A DNA stretch of 64,000 nucleotides, from NCBI RefSeq assembly GCF_000526335.1, contig NZ_JAFW01000001.1, forward strand, positions 1,550,001 to 1,614,000, written 5' to 3'. The stretch comes from Arthrobacter sp. 31Y (GTDB lineage: Bacteria; Actinomycetota; Actinomycetes; Actinomycetales; Micrococcaceae). Shown here in pieces: positions 45,364 through 52,758 of the stretch. The translations under genes and the position numbers were made by a program. A model generated the notes under the pieces. The model saw nothing but the letters and a program-made list of their open reading frames with translations, was not told the origin of the DNA and did no database searches. Positions within the stretch are counted from its first letter, which is position 1, and every line of letters starts with the position of its first letter.

Positions 45364-45451
45364 GTGAACTGTCCTTTCCCTGAGCGGTGGAACGTGTTTA
45401 TGGAACACTTCGAACCTATAAGGCTCCTTGGTGGCATGTCCATGCCTTTGA

Positions 45452-45472
45452 CGATAATAGTCAGCAAACTTA
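45452..45472 (-). promoter_or_regulatory. motif shared with 26026-26046
   Basis: On the minus strand this 21-bp block matches 18 of 21 positions of the motif at 26026-26046: TAAGT, TGCTGA and ATTATCG are shared. It lies upstream of the acidic protein gene. Confidence 0.45.
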
Positions 45473-45584
45473 CTAAAAGGCCACTTGGGGGTCTAGGCTT
45501 CCACCACGGAGCCGTAGCCCACGTACCATCCGAGGGCCCGCTGCAGGCATGCCTGAACCAGGCCCGGCATCAGGCGGGATCTAC

Positions 45585-45788
45585 TTAGGACGGTTGCGGA
45601 ATCTCGCAGCCACCTTGAGGATCCAGGCCCGTGTAATTCAGCGGGCCGGCAACAATGTTCAACGCGATGGTGGCGAACTGTGAACACTGTGCCGGCGGAG
45701 CAGTGAAATATCCCCGCTGACCGGCTGCAACGGCCCCAATAATGAGCCACACCACCACGAACAGCCCGATGATTGAACCGATTCGCAT
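45585..45788 (-). CDS. 67-residue membrane protein
   Basis: MRIGSIIGLFVVVWLIIGAVAAGQRGYF: one N-terminal transmembrane helix (about 5-23) that may be a signal anchor, followed by about 44 residues with two cysteines (PAQCSQF, GGCEIPQP). A small exported protein with a possible disulfide. I do not recognise the family. Confidence 0.65.
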   Translation of the reverse strand: MRIGSIIGLFVVVWLIIGAVAAGQRGYFTAPPAQCSQFATIALNIVAGPLNYTGLDPQGGCEIPQPS

Positions 45789-45903
45789 TTAATTCCCCAT
45801 CGCTAAAGACAACTCTCGCAATTCGCGGCAACCACAGATCTTGGTTTGCCGAGAGCGCGGCCGCGGACCGGATCTCTCCTGTTCGCGGCCGCGCCGGCGC
45901 CCA

Positions 45904-46167
45904 TCAATCCGTGGGATTGGTTTCGGTGGTCAGACCACGCGAGTCCGCAGTCTTCTCATCCTTTTCTTCGGCTGGTCCGGGCGGACTGGCCGATTCGCTG
46001 GGACCTGCGTCGACGGCGTCGTCCGGACTTTCCGACGATGCATCACCGACAGGCGCCCGACCGCTCGAGCCGTGCATCCCGGGATCCCTGGGAATGGGAT
46101 TGCCGGGGGTTGTGGTCCCATCGCGAACCTGCGCGAAACCCGCTACTTCGTTTGGGTCAGTTGTCAT
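45904..46167 (-). CDS. 87-residue disordered hydrophilic protein
   Basis: MTTDPNEVAGFAQVRDGTTTPG... Rich in Pro, Ser, Asp and Glu, ending TTETNPTD. The ATG at 46167 overlaps the stop of the hydrophobic small protein (ATGA), which supports this start over the longer frame to 46236. Probably intrinsically disordered; no function can be given. Confidence 0.6.
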   Translation of the reverse strand: MTTDPNEVAGFAQVRDGTTTPGNPIPRDPGMHGSSGRAPVGDASSESPDDAVDAGPSESASPPGPAEEKDEKTADSRGLTTETNPTD

Positions 46168-46322
46168 ACGCGCGACCGGCCCCGGCCCACCACCCAGCCG
46201 ATTAGTGCCAGCACCAGCAGGATGATTCCCACCCACAGCAGGAAGCTGAGGGCCTGATTGAATCCGCCTACCAGGAGCAAGATGATCGCGATAACACCGG
46301 CGATTATCAAGAGAGTGTTCAT
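46164..46322 (-). CDS. 52-residue hydrophobic protein
   Basis: ATG at 46322. Two transmembrane helices (MNTLLIIAGVIAIILLLVGG and LSFLLWVGIILLVLALIGWVVG) with a GRGRSRV basic end. Coupled to the disordered protein by ATGA. Small two-helix proteins like this are common and uncharacterised in Arthrobacter relatives. The 234 bases upstream (46323-46556) hold no other gene that I can see. Confidence 0.65.
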   Translation of the reverse strand: MNTLLIIAGVIAIILLLVGGFNQALSFLLWVGIILLVLALIGWVVGRGRSRV

Positions 46323-46556
46323 TGAGCTACGCATCCCTTTCAATAACGGTTATTTATTCAGGAAGGAGTCCGCTGGTACTTCATCACTGAAGCGCCACCC
46401 ATGCCAACGGGCACCGATCAGGGAATTTCTTTCCCTATATCGCTTACGTACCCCCACGGAATTTAGTTCAAACGGACCATCTTCCCGTGAAGGGGCACGT
46501 ACATAGCATCATGATAGGCGCGCATTACGCCGGAACGAAGTATTTGGACAGGAAAC

Positions 46557-47321
46557 TTAGTATCCCTTTGTGGAGAACGCTCCCAAGGCACGGCTGATCT
46601 CCAAAGCGGTTCCCGCCGCCGCCTCGCCGTACTCCTGATACTTGGCCGACACAATCCTGCTGGACGGTCCGGAAATGGAGACGGAGCCCGCCGCGGCGCC
46701 ACCCGAGCCCAACAAGGGAACACCGATTGAGGTGATTCCCGTACTGAGGCCTTGCTCGTTGATGGAATACCCCCGGGCCCTGGTGTCTGCGATCATCGCT
46801 CGAAGCCGGGCAGGCTCTATTACCGTTTGGGGAGTCAGAGCCTCGAGTGGGCCGGCCAGATATTCATCCACGAATGCGTCGTCAGCTGCCGAAAGGTAGG
46901 CCATTCCCGTGGAGGAAGCGTGCATAGGAAGCCGCGAACCCAGGGGCAGGAAGGCCCGGAGGACGTGCGGGGTGTCGAGGCGCTCGATGATCAACATGTA
47001 TCCGCGGTCCGGCACAGCCAAGTGAACGGTCTCAGTGGTGTCCAGCTGCAGCGCGTTCAGCGGGCCCATGGCGGCGTCGCGAATGACCGAACCACTGCTT
47101 CCGCGGCTTGCAACAGCGAAGGCGTGGTTGGTCAGCACCCACTTGCTGGCCTGAGCTTCCGACTGCGCAACCCAGCCCAGCTCGGCCAGTGTCCTGAGCA
47201 TGCGCAGGACCGTCGCCTTGGGCACATCCACCTCACGGCTTAGCTCTGACAAGCCCGCCGGCTGGTTGTCAGAGACCGCTTCCAACACACGAATTGCCGT
47301 GACCACGCTCTGCGTACTCAT
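46557..47321 (-). CDS. IclR family transcriptional regulator
   Basis: 254 residues from the ATG at 47321, preceded by GGGAG. N-terminal winged helix (LSELSREVDVPKATVLRMLRTLAELGWV) and IclR effector domain (PMHASSTGMAYL...). Divergent from the CoA-transferase/enoyl-CoA hydratase operon with a palindrome plus half-site between, so it is probably the operon's regulator. Confidence 0.9.
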   Translation of the reverse strand: MSTQSVVTAIRVLEAVSDNQPAGLSELSREVDVPKATVLRMLRTLAELGWVAQSEAQASKWVLTNHAFAVASRGSSGSVIRDAAMGPLNALQLDTTETVHLAVPDRGYMLIIERLDTPHVLRAFLPLGSRLPMHASSTGMAYLSAADDAFVDEYLAGPLEALTPQTVIEPARLRAMIADTRARGYSINEQGLSTGITSIGVPLLGSGGAAAGSVSISGPSSRIVSAKYQEYGEAAAGTALEISRALGAFSTKGY

Positions 47322-47380
47322 CCACACTCCCGCTTGACCGACTTCCCTCAGTGCCCTACATTACAGGCGACTTCCCAAAA

Positions 47381-47406
47381 TGAACCAACGGTTCATCTAG
47401 TGAACC
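47381..47406. promoter_or_regulatory. IclR operator
   Basis: TGAACC-AAC-GGTTCA (47381-47395) is a perfect palindrome; a further TGAACC half-site begins at 47401, 20 bp after the first (two helical turns). The site sits between the IclR gene and the CoA-transferase gene. Confidence 0.7.
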
Positions 47407-47483
47407 AGCGAAGTTTGATTGACGAGCAAACCCGGGTGCTCTTTTCCAGCTTCTGTCTCTTCAACGCACGAAAGGTACCCACC

Positions 47484-48701
47484 ATGCTCAAACCACTCCG
47501 CGGAATCACCGTCATCGACCTCAGCCGAGCCCTTGCTGGCCCCTACTGCACAGCGCTCCTTGCCGATATGGGCGCCAGAATCATCAAGGTGGAAAGCGTC
47601 AACGGAGGTGACACGGCCCGCCAGTGGCCCCCGTTCCAGGACGGTCATAGCCTGTACTTCGACTCCGTCAACCGCAACAAGGTGTCCGTGTGCATCGATT
47701 TCTATTCTGACGAGGGACGCGGGATTCTCTCCAGCCTTATCGCCGAAGCGGATGTCCTGGTGGAAAACTTCAAGCCCGGCACCCTTGAGAAAATGGGGTT
47801 CACGCCTGCCCGGCTGGAAGAGCTGAACCCGGGGCTCGTGGTGGGCTCCGTGAGCGGATTCGGCAACACCGGCCCCCTCAAGGACGACGCCGGCCTCGAC
47901 CAAGTCATCCAAGGAATGTCCGGGCTGATGTCCGTTACCGGCCCCGGACCTGGCTCGGCTTATCGCGTGGGGGTGCCGATCGTGGACATCACCTCGGGCA
48001 TGATTTGCGCGTTTGGAATAGTTGCCTCCCTCCTCGGTTCCCGGAACGGCGAGCGCCCCAGCCGAGTGTCCACTTCACTTTTGGAGACAGCACTGAATCT
48101 CTCTGCTTTCCAGGGACAGAAGGCGCTTAGCCTCCGCGAAGCACCCACGCCGCAGGGCAACAACCACCCTGTGATCTCCCCCTATGGCATGTTCGCCACG
48201 GCCACGGAGTCCATCAATATTGCCGTGGGAAGCGACAAGCAATGGCGGGCGTTCTGCAGCTTGATCGGTGTTCCCGGGGCCGTAGAGGACCCCCGGTTCA
48301 TTACCGGAGCGGACAGATCAGCCAACAGGGATCAGTTGTCTGAGCTCATTGAAACTGCCCTTGCGAGCAAAGCCGCCGCCGATTGGGTTCCGCTGATCAG
48401 CCAGGCCGGGATCCCGTGCGGTCCCATTTATAACTACACGCAAGCCCTCGCCTCGGAGCAGGTTGCCGCTTTGGGACTCGTGCAGCGTCGCGAACGACGG
48501 GACGGGTCCGAGCTCCCCCTGCTCCGCGGCCCCCTCAGCTTGGATGACGAGGCCAGCGAAATCCTCTCGCCCCCACCGCTTCTGGGCGAGCACACCGCAG
48601 ATGTACTGATGGAGTTTGGAATGACGCACGACGACGTCGCACGGCTTGAGCGCGAAGGCCGCATTGTGTGCGGGCCGGCAAAGATTGGAGCACAGCGATG
48701 A
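47484..48701 (+). CDS. CaiB/BaiF-type (family III) CoA-transferase
   Basis: 405 residues from the ATG at 47484, preceded by AAAGG. Family features: MLKPLRGITVIDLSRALAGPYCTALLADMGARIIKVE, VLVENFKPGTLEKMG and the catalytic Asp region in AGLDQVIQGMSG. The enzyme exchanges CoA between carboxylic acids. Coupled to an enoyl-CoA hydratase by ATGA, it should activate a substrate for that enzyme. Substrate unknown; the IclR neighbour implies induction by a metabolite. Confidence 0.92.
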   Translation: MLKPLRGITVIDLSRALAGPYCTALLADMGARIIKVESVNGGDTARQWPPFQDGHSLYFDSVNRNKVSVCIDFYSDEGRGILSSLIAEADVLVENFKPGTLEKMGFTPARLEELNPGLVVGSVSGFGNTGPLKDDAGLDQVIQGMSGLMSVTGPGPGSAYRVGVPIVDITSGMICAFGIVASLLGSRNGERPSRVSTSLLETALNLSAFQGQKALSLREAPTPQGNNHPVISPYGMFATATESINIAVGSDKQWRAFCSLIGVPGAVEDPRFITGADRSANRDQLSELIETALASKAAADWVPLISQAGIPCGPIYNYTQALASEQVAALGLVQRRERRDGSELPLLRGPLSLDDEASEILSPPPLLGEHTADVLMEFGMTHDDVARLEREGRIVCGPAKIGAQR

Positions 48702-49516
48702 CCACCGTTTCTGACGTCAGGGCTGGCCGAATCGCCGTCGCCATCGCCGACGGCGTGGCCACCGTGGAGATCTCCAACTTGGCGCAGCGAAACGCCCTGA
48801 CCCGGGCCATGTGCTTGGAGATCCAGGAACTGATGCCCCGCCTCGACGCCGATCCGGACGTTGCGGTGGTGGTGCTGAAGGGTGCCGGGGACACGTTCTG
48901 CGCCGGGGCCTCCATCAGTGAGCTCGCTTCGGTGCTGGCGGATCCCCAACCGGACGGCTCCTCCGTGGATCATCTCAGTGGGGCCGATGCAGCCATCGCT
49001 TCCCTGTCCAAGCCCTCGGTCGCTTTGGTGGATGGTGCCTGCATGGGCGGTGGCTGGCAGATTGCCTCCGCGTGCGACTTCATCATCGCCAACGAACGTG
49101 CGGTGATCGGGCTGACTCCGGCCAAGATCGGGATCATCTACCCCCGCCCGGGCATCGAACGGCTCGTCCGGCTTGTGGGGCATGCCAACGCCAAGTACAT
49201 CCTCCTCACCGGACTGACGTTCAGCGCAACAGAGGCCCGGGCGCTGGGGCTGGTGGCCGACGTCGTGCCTTCAGAATCCTTTGAGGAGAAGTGCGCGGCA
49301 CTTGTCAGCACCCTGCGGAGCCGCTCCCGGTTCTCCATGCATTCGATGAAGCGGTTGATGGACCTGACCGGCACCCCTGGCTCCGGCCTGGCCCACCTTG
49401 ATCAGGAATGGTCGGACGCGTGGTCGGCCATGCCGGACAGCCCGGATATGGGGATCGGCATCAGCGCATTCTTGAACCGCGAGCAGCCTGAGTTCACCTG
49501 GCGATCAGTGGGCTGA
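48698..49516 (+). CDS. enoyl-CoA hydratase/isomerase family protein
   Basis: 272 residues from the ATG at 48698, which overlaps the CoA-transferase stop. Crotonase-fold motifs: AQRNALTRAM, the oxyanion segment GAGDTFCAGASISEL and ACMGGGWQIASACDF. The active-site acids are not certain, so hydratase, isomerase or hydrolase activity cannot be told apart. Second gene of the IclR-controlled operon. Confidence 0.9.
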   Translation: MTTVSDVRAGRIAVAIADGVATVEISNLAQRNALTRAMCLEIQELMPRLDADPDVAVVVLKGAGDTFCAGASISELASVLADPQPDGSSVDHLSGADAAIASLSKPSVALVDGACMGGGWQIASACDFIIANERAVIGLTPAKIGIIYPRPGIERLVRLVGHANAKYILLTGLTFSATEARALGLVADVVPSESFEEKCAALVSTLRSRSRFSMHSMKRLMDLTGTPGSGLAHLDQEWSDAWSAMPDSPDMGIGISAFLNREQPEFTWRSVG

Positions 49517-49613
49517 GCCGACTCCGAGTGTGATCTGCACCTCAACCGGCACGAGTGACGCCCTCCCCGCGTTGTACATGGAACGAGTTGTACAGAAGAC
49601 GAAGGGAGGGCTC

Positions 49614-50210
49614 ATGCTCATTGTTCTGACGGGAATTGACGGCTCAGGAAAAACGACGGCGGCCCGCGCCTTGGTCGATTCGGCTCGCGCTGAAGGACGA
49701 AGCGCACTGCTGCTCTGTAATCACGCTGCCCGCCGGAGAATGTCGCTGTTGTCCGAGCGGTTTGGATGGACAGTGGCTCCACGCGTATTGGACTTCATTG
49801 AAACCGGCGTTCGATTGTTCAACGTGCTGGTTAACCACGCACTGGCCCGGCAGTTTGATGGCCTGGTGGTGATGGACCGCCATCTCCACTGCCAACTGGC
49901 GTTACGCCAGGCCAACGGATTGGGTCGCGGCAAGCTGCTTCCGTGGCTGCTGGAGAAGCTACCCGCAGCCGACCTGCACGTTCACTTCGACGCAGATCCC
50001 ACCGTTGCCCACGCGCGGGTCATGGCACGTGGCACGGACCAGGAGACGGTTGCCGATTTGAGGGCATTCAGGGACGCATACCGTTCGCTACCCGAGTATG
50101 AAGACTTTGTTGTGGTGGACGCCAACGGAGAGCCGGGCGACGCCCTGGCCCAGCTGAACCGGATCATCACCTCTTCAGCCAGCAAACCACCCGCCCACTT
50201 ACCCAACTAG
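49614..50210 (+). CDS. thymidylate-kinase-like P-loop protein
   Basis: 198 residues from the ATG at 49614, preceded by AAGGGAGGG; a longer frame to 49530 is rejected. P-loop LTGIDGSGKTTAARAL, DRHLHCQLALRQANG (a DRx motif as in TMP kinases) and HFDADPTVAHARVMARGTD. It is shorter than housekeeping Tmk and probably a paralogue with another nucleoside or sugar substrate. Direct GTTGTACA repeats at 49571 and 49587 lie in its promoter region. Confidence 0.82.
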   Translation: MLIVLTGIDGSGKTTAARALVDSARAEGRSALLLCNHAARRRMSLLSERFGWTVAPRVLDFIETGVRLFNVLVNHALARQFDGLVVMDRHLHCQLALRQANGLGRGKLLPWLLEKLPAADLHVHFDADPTVAHARVMARGTDQETVADLRAFRDAYRSLPEYEDFVVVDANGEPGDALAQLNRIITSSASKPPAHLPN

Positions 50211-50268
50211 GTGACAGATAACGCTCCATTGAGCGCCCATTAGAGCGCTTGCTGTCACCCAGTTGGGC
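50201..50268. repeat. intergenic palindromic element, copy 1
   Basis: ACCCAACT-x-GGTGACAG pairs with CTGTCACC-x-AGTTGGG around an inner GAGCG-type stem. It overlaps the tmk-like stop. The copy at 50819-50878 is about 80% alike in the same order. Confidence 0.7.
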
Positions 50269-50374
50269 AGCCCGTCACACTCTGGCCACGCGACCACTTG
50301 ACTAGTTCCCCAACCCACGACCAGTAGGCTCACCCCATGCGTACTCTTGGCAAACACTCCCGTGGAAGTCACCA

Positions 50375-50830
50375 GTGATTTCAGAGGCCCGGATCAGCCG
50401 CGGCTCTCAGAAGGTCATCGCCAGTGTGGTGGGCCTGCTCTGTCTCTTCATCATTGCAACTGCCATTCCCAGCGGAGTTCTGCTGATGAGCGCAGCGCTG
50501 GTTGTGGTCATTGCGCTCCTGACAGTTTCGGTGCTCCGAATAAGCGTGACCATTGAAGCGACAGGCCAGAACCTGACGGTCAGATGTCGGCCGTTCTACT
50601 CCAAGACGATCCCGCTGCAGGACATCGTTGATGCCTCCCCTGCGCCATCCAGTTCCATGATCGAAGGCTTCGGCGTCCGGTACTTGGGCCAGCGAACGTG
50701 GGGGTTGCTGGTCGGCGGTCCGGCCATCGTCCTGGAGACCCCCAGCCGCACGTGGCTCATCTCCACGCCGGACCCCGATTCAACAGCAGCGTCCATCCTG
50801 ACCCATGCTGGCAAACTGAGGGACAGATAA
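50375..50830 (+). CDS. small membrane protein with PH-like domain
   Basis: 151 residues. Two N-terminal hydrophobic segments (about 14-52) are followed by a beta-rich domain with the pattern VRCRPFYSKTIPLQDIVDASPAPSSSMIEGFGVRYLGQRTWGLLVGGPAIVLE, as in bacterial PH-like membrane proteins. The start is a GTG at 50375 with no strong ribosome site, so the N-terminus is uncertain. Function unknown. Confidence 0.7.
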   Translation: MISEARISRGSQKVIASVVGLLCLFIIATAIPSGVLLMSAALVVVIALLTVSVLRISVTIEATGQNLTVRCRPFYSKTIPLQDIVDASPAPSSSMIEGFGVRYLGQRTWGLLVGGPAIVLETPSRTWLISTPDPDSTAASILTHAGKLRDR

Positions 50831-50878
50831 CGTCCTATTGAGCCCTCAGTAGAGCGTTTGCTGTTACCCAGTTGGGTG
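50819..50878. repeat. intergenic palindromic element, copy 2
   Basis: Near-copy of 50201-50268: GGACAGATAACG, ATTGAGC, AGAGCGTTTGCTGT, CCCAGTTGGG are shared in order. It overlaps the stop of the PH-like gene and lies between two convergent genes. Confidence 0.7.
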
Positions 50879-50888
50879 CGCAGGTACG

Positions 50889-51623
50889 TTATTCGCGCGG
50901 GCGCATCAGCGGCGGGTTCAGCACCGCGCGGGTGGGCTGGCCCGGCGTCGGGCGCGCCTCGGGGGCGAGCCGGAACAGCGCAGCCGGCCGCCCGGCGTCG
51001 CCCGCTGTCATGCGCCCCGTGTCTTCCAGGAAGCCAGGCGTTCCGGTGGCTTTTCTGTGGAAGTTCCGCGGGTCCAGGCGCGTCCCCCACACCGCTTCGT
51101 ACACGGCGCGGAGCTGGGCGATGGTGAATTCCTCGTCGCAGAACGCGGCACCCAAGGGTGAGTATTCGAGCTTGGACTTTGCCCGCTCCAAGGCGTCGTC
51201 AAGGATCCGTGCGTGATCGAAGGCGAGCTCAAGCTTCCCGTCAAGGATGTCCCGCACCGGATACCAGGCGGCGTGTTCGGCGTCGCTGCCCGCCGACAAC
51301 ACGGGAAAGTCCGGTGCCAGGAGCAGGTGCGCCACTGTGAGGACGTCACCGCGGGGGTCGCGCCCCTTCGGGCCGTAACTACCCAACTGTTCCAGATGTC
51401 CCGGAAGTTGCTCGACGCCGGTTTCCTCCGCGAGCTCTCGGCCCGCCGCCTCAAGCAGATCCTCGCCCGCCAGAACGAATCCGCCGGGGAGCGCGGGCTT
51501 GCCCTTGAAGGGTTCGATGAGGCGCGTGATGAGAAGGACGCTCAGCTGCGCGTCGCGCACAGTCAGGGCGACGACGTCGACCGTTACCGGAAAGCGCTCG
51601 GGCGCTGGATGGGATGCAGGCAT
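50889..51623 (-). CDS. nrtR: NrtR-type Nudix transcriptional regulator
   Basis: 244 residues. An N-terminal Nudix domain with an intact box (GFVLAGEDLLEAAGRELAEETGV) is joined to a C-terminal winged helix (about 155-220; EFTIAQLRAVYEAVWGTRLDPRNFHRK). This is the NrtR architecture, in which ADP-ribose or NAD-related ligands control DNA binding. It is divergent from the SPFH/NAD-kinase-like operon, and two palindromes lie between them. Unlike classical NrtR genes, no nadM, pncB or pncA is adjacent. Confidence 0.9.
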   Translation of the reverse strand: MPASHPAPERFPVTVDVVALTVRDAQLSVLLITRLIEPFKGKPALPGGFVLAGEDLLEAAGRELAEETGVEQLPGHLEQLGSYGPKGRDPRGDVLTVAHLLLAPDFPVLSAGSDAEHAAWYPVRDILDGKLELAFDHARILDDALERAKSKLEYSPLGAAFCDEEFTIAQLRAVYEAVWGTRLDPRNFHRKATGTPGFLEDTGRMTAGDAGRPAALFRLAPEARPTPGQPTRAVLNPPLMRPRE

Positions 51624-51640
51624 GCATCAATCCTAGATAG

Positions 51641-51661
51641 TTATCGTCATGTTGACAATAA
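51641..51661. promoter_or_regulatory. NrtR-like box 1
   Basis: TTATCGTCAT and TTGACAATAA around one base: 8 of 10 pairs are complementary. It lies 18 bp upstream of the nrtR start. Box 2 has the same TTATCGTCA core. Confidence 0.7.
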
Positions 51662-51681
51662 ACCTTGGTAGCCCCTATTGT

Positions 51682-51710
51682 TTAGTTATCGTCAACTTGA
51701 CGACAACTAA
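51682..51710. promoter_or_regulatory. NrtR-like box 2
   Basis: TTAGTTATCGTCAA, one base, TTGACGACAACTAA: a 29-bp palindrome with 13 of 14 pairs. It lies just upstream of the SPFH start (51729), so it can block that promoter. The centres of boxes 1 and 2 are 45 bp apart. Confidence 0.8.
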
Positions 51711-51728
51711 ATGAAAGAGGCGAGCATC

Positions 51729-52748
51729 ATGGCAATCATCAAGCGCTACCCCTGGATCAGCCATTTCCTTGGCAGCCCCACCGGTTACGTCGTCCACCTA
51801 CAGAAGGGGACGGTCAGGCACCGGGGCGTGGGTCAGGCATTCTTCTTCCGTCCCGCGAACTCTGTTTTGAGTGAGGTACCCGTGGACGATCAGGAACTGC
51901 CCACCCTCTTTCACGCCATCACCCGCGACCACCAGGATGTGAGCGTTCAGGCCAACGTCACCTACCGCTTTATCGATCCCGTGGCCGTTTCCACCCGCCT
52001 CGACTTCGGACTCCAGGCCGCCGGCAAAGCACCCGCAACAGGACGCGAGCAGGTGTCCACCATCATCGGCCAGCTGTGCCAGAGCCACGCGATAGACCAG
52101 ATCGCCACCACCACACTGGCCGAAGCACTGGAACGCGGAGTCAGCCAGCTCCGTCTGGTCCTAACGGAGGCACTGCGGGCAGATGCACGGCTACAGTCCA
52201 CCGGCATCGAAATCCTCGGCGTGCAGGTACTGGCCATCCGGCCCGAAGCCGACGTCGAACGTGCGCTGCAGACACCCGTGCGTGAACAGCTCCAAGCCGA
52301 AGCGGACCGGGCTGTGTACGAGCGGCGGGCAGTCGCCGTCGAACGTGAACGCACTATTTCCGAGAACGAGATGGCGAGCCAGATCGAACTCGCCGTCCGG
52401 CGGGAGAACCTGGTGGCCCAAGAGGGTGCGAACGCCCGCCGCGCCGCCGAAGAGAAAGCTGCCGCCGGCCTGATCGAGGCCCAAGGATCTGCCGAACGAA
52501 AAGGCATTGGCGCCGAGGCCGAAGCACACCAGATCCGGTTGGTGGGCGAAGCGGCCGCAGCCCGTGAGGCCGCAACCATGGAGGTCTACCGCGGCATGGA
52601 ACAGGCCACGCTACTGGCCTTGGCTTTCAAGGATGCAGCCGGCAGCCTGCCGAACATCGGGAACCTCACCATCACCCCGGACCTGCTCAGCGGAGCACTT
52701 GCCGGACTGTTCAAGGAACCCGCCGCTACTGTAGAAGCCACCAAGTAA
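51729..52748 (+). CDS. SPFH/band-7 (slipin/flotillin-like) protein
   Basis: 339 residues from the ATG at 51729. An SPFH domain (about 15-190) with the pattern LFHAITRDHQDVSVQANVTYRFIDPVAV and GIEILGVQVLAIRPEADVERAL. A long Ala/Glu-rich coiled coil (about 190-290) and a short hydrophobic C-terminal segment follow. No N-terminal membrane helix is seen. SPFH proteins scaffold membrane microdomains. It is cotranscribed (10-bp gap) with the NAD-kinase-like gene and lies behind an NrtR box, which suggests a NAD-linked membrane function. Confidence 0.88.
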   Translation: MAIIKRYPWISHFLGSPTGYVVHLQKGTVRHRGVGQAFFFRPANSVLSEVPVDDQELPTLFHAITRDHQDVSVQANVTYRFIDPVAVSTRLDFGLQAAGKAPATGREQVSTIIGQLCQSHAIDQIATTTLAEALERGVSQLRLVLTEALRADARLQSTGIEILGVQVLAIRPEADVERALQTPVREQLQAEADRAVYERRAVAVERERTISENEMASQIELAVRRENLVAQEGANARRAAEEKAAAGLIEAQGSAERKGIGAEAEAHQIRLVGEAAAAREAATMEVYRGMEQATLLALAFKDAAGSLPNIGNLTITPDLLSGALAGLFKEPAATVEATK

Positions 52749-52758
52749 AGGACCTGTT

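Noticed and set aside
47334..47483. Upstream extension of the CoA-transferase
   Set aside because: It would read through the IclR operator; the ATG at 47484 has a good ribosome site and the usual family start.
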